Part shown: one piece after another, positions 30,985 to 33,089 of the stretch | How positions within the stretch are numbered: the stretch's first letter is position 1 | Layout of the letters: each line of letters begins with the position of its first letter | Source of the DNA: an uncultured Clostridia bacterium | GTDB taxonomy: Bacteria; Bacillota; Clostridia; Oscillospirales; UBA644 | Assembly (NCBI GenBank): GCA_944386295.1 | Contig: CALXAO010000095.1 | Span: forward strand, 1-33,089 | Length of the DNA stretch: 33,089 nt | Reading direction: 5' to 3' | Notes under the pieces: model-generated | What the model was told of the DNA's origin: nothing | Seen by the model: only the letters and a program-made list of their open reading frames with translations | Database searches by the model: none | Translations under genes and position numbers: made by a program

Positions 30985-31821
30985 TTACCGAGCCCTTTCC
31001 AAGGCCTCCATACATTGCTGCTGATATTCAATCTGGGTTGCAAGGTAATCTCGGTATTCTTCCAACGTTAAATTTTTTTCGGTCATCACAAGGGCGGCCT
31101 CGGTTCCCACATACCGGAAATGCACCGCCGAAGCCTGCCGGCCGGTAACCGATTCCTTTCCTTCCGGATACCGAAGAACAAACCCGAACGGCACAAGAGC
31201 CGTCTCTGCATAAGACGCGAATCCGGGCTGAGAAGGGTCGCTGATATCCACCGCAAGACCGGTCCGGTGCTCAGACCCCGCCACAGAACCGATTTCCTGG
31301 GTAACCAGCACCGTCGCCTGTTCCAGCAGATATCCAGCGTTCATATAACTCTGGACAGCCTGCGCAAACACCGCCTGCTGTTCCTCCTCCGACCGATAGG
31401 CGGCAGACACTTCCGGATGATACCCGGCCTTTGCCGCCTCACTCAAAAACTGCTGCAGCTTTGCCGCAGCAAACACTTCCAGACGCTGGGACGGATTCTG
31501 GTTCAGAGACACGGTATCGCAGGAATAATCTTCCGGAAGCGGCGTATCCTCATTCACCAGAAGCAAATAGACCGACGCCAGCGCCGTCTCATACTGCTGC
31601 TTCAGCGCCCGGTGCTCCGCGATCTGAACCGCGTATTCCTCAGAAGACAAAGACGATGAGGTTCCCGTACCCTCGCCTGTCGTATCCTCCGGCCCGGAAG
31701 GAGAATCAAACAGTTCGCGCAAAAACAAAAACGAAAACACAACAACGGTCAAAACAAGGATAAGCCCGATTAAAATAAAATATGCAATCGTGGACCGTTT
31801 GTTCTCTGGATAATACATCAT
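30985..31821 (-). CDS. VanY-like M15 peptidase with altered active site
   Basis: A 278-residue membrane-anchored protein of the VanY/LAS D,D-carboxypeptidase family. One helix at about 12-34 anchors it; a Ser/Gly-rich linker follows, then the peptidase domain from about 75. The first zinc motif is intact (SEHRTGLAVD, H185 and D192), as is the zinc histidine H234 in HFRYVG and the preceding RYPEGK.SVTG. But the usual E-x-W-H reads SAVH at 231-234, so the catalytic Glu and the Trp are replaced by Ser and Val. The protein may be inactive or have a changed function. ATG 31821 or 31818 starts it, after GGAGG at a wide spacing. Confidence 0.85.
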   Translation of the reverse strand: MMYYPENKRSTIAYFILIGLILVLTVVVFSFLFLRELFDSPSGPEDTTGEGTGTSSSLSSEEYAVQIAEHRALKQQYETALASVYLLLVNEDTPLPEDYSCDTVSLNQNPSQRLEVFAAAKLQQFLSEAAKAGYHPEVSAAYRSEEEQQAVFAQAVQSYMNAGYLLEQATVLVTQEIGSVAGSEHRTGLAVDISDPSQPGFASYAETALVPFGFVLRYPEGKESVTGRQASAVHFRYVGTEAALVMTEKNLTLEEYRDYLATQIEYQQQCMEALERAR

Positions 31822-31868
31822 GCGGCAGCATTTCCTCCTCTTCCCGCAGGGCAGCGGAATCTCTTTTT

Positions 31869-31897
31869 ATAGTACCACATTTTACCGCTTTTGTCAA
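31869..31897 (-). promoter_or_regulatory. Promoter of the peptidase-to-glycosylase operon
   Basis: Minus strand: TTGACA (31892-31897), 17-base spacer, TACTAT (31869-31874). Transcript start near 31862. Confidence 0.7.
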
Positions 31898-32003
31898 CAA
31901 AGAACCCAGGTTTTTTAAGAAAAAATCAAACATCCGCCGGAACCGTTTTCCCGGCCGTGCCCCAAGAACTTCAGATTTTCCAAAAAAAATTTACATTTGC
32001 CCC

Positions 32004-32032
32004 TTGCATTCCTCCGGAATTTGTGGTATAAT
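32004..32032 (+). promoter_or_regulatory. Promoter of tRNA-Pro
   Basis: TTGCAT (32004-32009), 17-base spacer, TATAAT (32027-32032), 11 bases before the mature tRNA. Confidence 0.8.
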
Positions 32033-32043
32033 GTATCTGCTTT

Positions 32044-32119
32044 CGGGGTGTAGCGCAGATGGTAGCGCGCTTGGTTCGGGACCAAGAGGTCGTGGGTTCA
32101 AATCCCGTCACTCCGACCA
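32044..32119 (+). tRNA. tRNA-Pro (anticodon CGG)
   Basis: A 76-base cloverleaf with encoded CCA. The acceptor stem CGGGGTG pairs with CACTCCG (one G-T pair). The anticodon stem CTTGG/CCAAG encloses TTCGGGA, giving anticodon CGG, which reads CCG codons. The T arm has GGTTCAAATCC. It lies between the minus-strand operon and an AT-rich stretch. Confidence 0.95.
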
Positions 32120-32125
32120 TGTGAT

Positions 32126-32180
32126 ACACCTTTTGCAATCCGACCACAAAGTCTGGATTACAACAGGTGTTTATTTTTTT
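32126..32180 (+). terminator. Terminator of tRNA-Pro
   Basis: Two nested stems: ACACCT (32126-32131) with AGGTGT (32165-32170), and inside AATCCGAC with GTCTGGATT (one bulged or mismatched base). TTATTTTTTT follows at 32171-32180. The stretch from here to 32404 is AT-rich and holds nothing I can name beyond the ribosome site of the next gene. Confidence 0.75.
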
Positions 32181-32404
32181 ATATAAAAAGTTAAAGCAAG
32201 GCTCCGGCAAATAAATTTTAATGTAATATTTAGAAATAAAATTACTATAAACATTTAAAATAAAAAAATTAATGAAAAATATAAATACTTATGTTATACT
32301 GAATTTGATAAACTGTATACTTTTATGAACCGATTGTTTTTTAAATAATATCATATAAAATTTTAAAATATGAAGTTTATTTAGAGTTAAAAAGGAGAAC
32401 AGAT

Positions 32405-33089
32405 ATGGAGAATTTGCTAAAAAAACAAAAATTCGTTATCAGTGATACATACGAAAGTCCGTTTATGAATAAAGTGGGGGTTTATCAGGACGGAACCGTG
32501 CCTATGTGCCGTGATAAAAACGGAAAACTCTGGGCGATAAGCGGACATTCTCATATGGGATTTATAGGAATGTTTTGCGGTAATGATCTTGACGATATGA
32601 AATTGGCATATCCTCTTTCATATAATTTTTGTGTAGGAAACGCAGAATATGCCTTTGATAAGATACGTTATCCTGAGGGGATTAAGGCCAGGGGAAGTAT
32701 CTGGCCTTTCGGTCTTTATATTTGCCCTGTAACAAACAGATTTTTTGCTTTTTTTCATAACGAATCAGGATGGAACGGGAAAGGTACGGCTTACGATGCC
32801 TTGGGTTTATGTGAAACTCCGCATTACGATTCTGATTTCAGACATGTAGGACTTATGCATTCTGACGACGAAGGGAAAACATGGACTTTTGACAGATGGG
32901 TTTTAACCGCCGAGCATGTTTGTTTTACGGAAAACTATAATCCTAACGGAGATATAGCATTGGGACAGAAAAACGGTCTTGTAGGGCTGGGAAGCAGCGA
33001 TTTTTCCATGTACATAGAAGAGGACGGAGAATATATCTATCTTATTTATGATATTATTCATGTTGACACAATAAAAGGATGTTGGAAAT
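32405..33089 (+). CDS. Partial gene: sialidase/BNR-like beta-propeller protein
   Basis: The open frame starts at ATG 32405 with AAGGAG 7 bases upstream and runs 228 codons off the window edge. The protein begins MENLLKKQKFVISDTYESPF, has no signal peptide, and contains DGTVPMCRDKNGKLWAISGH and an Asp-box-like SDDEGKTWTFDRW (S-x-D-x-G-x-T-W), as in sialidases and related beta-propeller glycosidases. Asp-boxes also occur in non-enzymes, so the activity is uncertain. Codon use is more AT-rich (GAT, AAA, ATA) than in the minus-strand genes to the left, suggesting transfer or a different ancestry. Confidence 0.6.
   Translation, partial: MENLLKKQKFVISDTYESPFMNKVGVYQDGTVPMCRDKNGKLWAISGHSHMGFIGMFCGNDLDDMKLAYPLSYNFCVGNAEYAFDKIRYPEGIKARGSIWPFGLYICPVTNRFFAFFHNESGWNGKGTAYDALGLCETPHYDSDFRHVGLMHSDDEGKTWTFDRWVLTAEHVCFTENYNPNGDIALGQKNGLVGLGSSDFSMYIEEDGEYIYLIYDIIHVDTIKGCWK

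Overview
The window reads as a chromosomal segment of an anaerobic, spore-forming Clostridia bacterium, most likely an Oscillospiraceae/Ruminococcaceae gut lineage. The support is genes for SpoIVA, SpoVB, YabP and YabQ, a SCIFF (ranthipeptide) peptide with its radical SAM maturase, a long clostridial-type PRPP synthetase, and the order hup-rqcP-yabP-yabQ-divIC-S1. Almost all intact genes lie on the minus strand. The plus strand carries dusB, a transposase, a tRNA, a candidate small RNA and one partial gene at the right edge. I could not compare with any database; family names rest on motif recognition.

Layout. 1-5.1 kb: spoIVA (minus) and dusB (plus) are divergent and separated by an ISLre2-type insertion sequence with a perfect 9-bp target duplication; after dusB comes a terminator and about 0.85 kb of AT-rich sequence with a decayed small gene. 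5.1-11.1 kb: a probable nucleotide-salvage operon read right to left, prs - yfbR - yfhO - NCS2 purine permease, closed by a strong terminator. 11.2-11.6 kb: an isolated 97-aa protein of unknown function with a perfect consensus promoter and its own terminator. 11.7-14.5 kb: a secreted protein with three about 182-residue modules and a C-terminal DUF6528-like propeller. 14.6-16.3 kb: a graveyard with an NlpC/P60 hydrolase pseudogene followed by an IS3-family relic. 16.3-19.3 kb: the SCIFF peptide (51 aa), its radical SAM/SPASM maturase and a translationally coupled PLP decarboxylase. 19.4-20.3 kb: a TetR-type regulator with its small membrane partner.

20.4-26.2 kb is the sporulation/division block, read right to left: trxB, a small helical protein, mtnN, spoVB, hup, rqcP, yabP, yabQ, divIC and an S1-domain protein. 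26.25-26.39 kb holds a likely stand-alone small RNA on the plus strand. 26.4-31.9 kb is a probable operon of a VanY-like peptidase, a Gfo/Idh oxidoreductase, a zinc-ribbon membrane protein, a cyclophilin, a xylose-isomerase-like TIM-barrel protein, ManA and a family 4 uracil-DNA glycosylase. The window ends with tRNA-Pro(CGG), its terminator and the start of an AT-rich gene with a sialidase-like (BNR) motif.

The items I rate most worth a second look are the SCIFF peptide, where glycine sits at the expected thioether-acceptor threonine and a seventh cysteine is present; the candidate small RNA; the VanY-like protein that keeps the zinc ligands but lacks the usual Glu-x-Trp; and the three-module secreted propeller protein.
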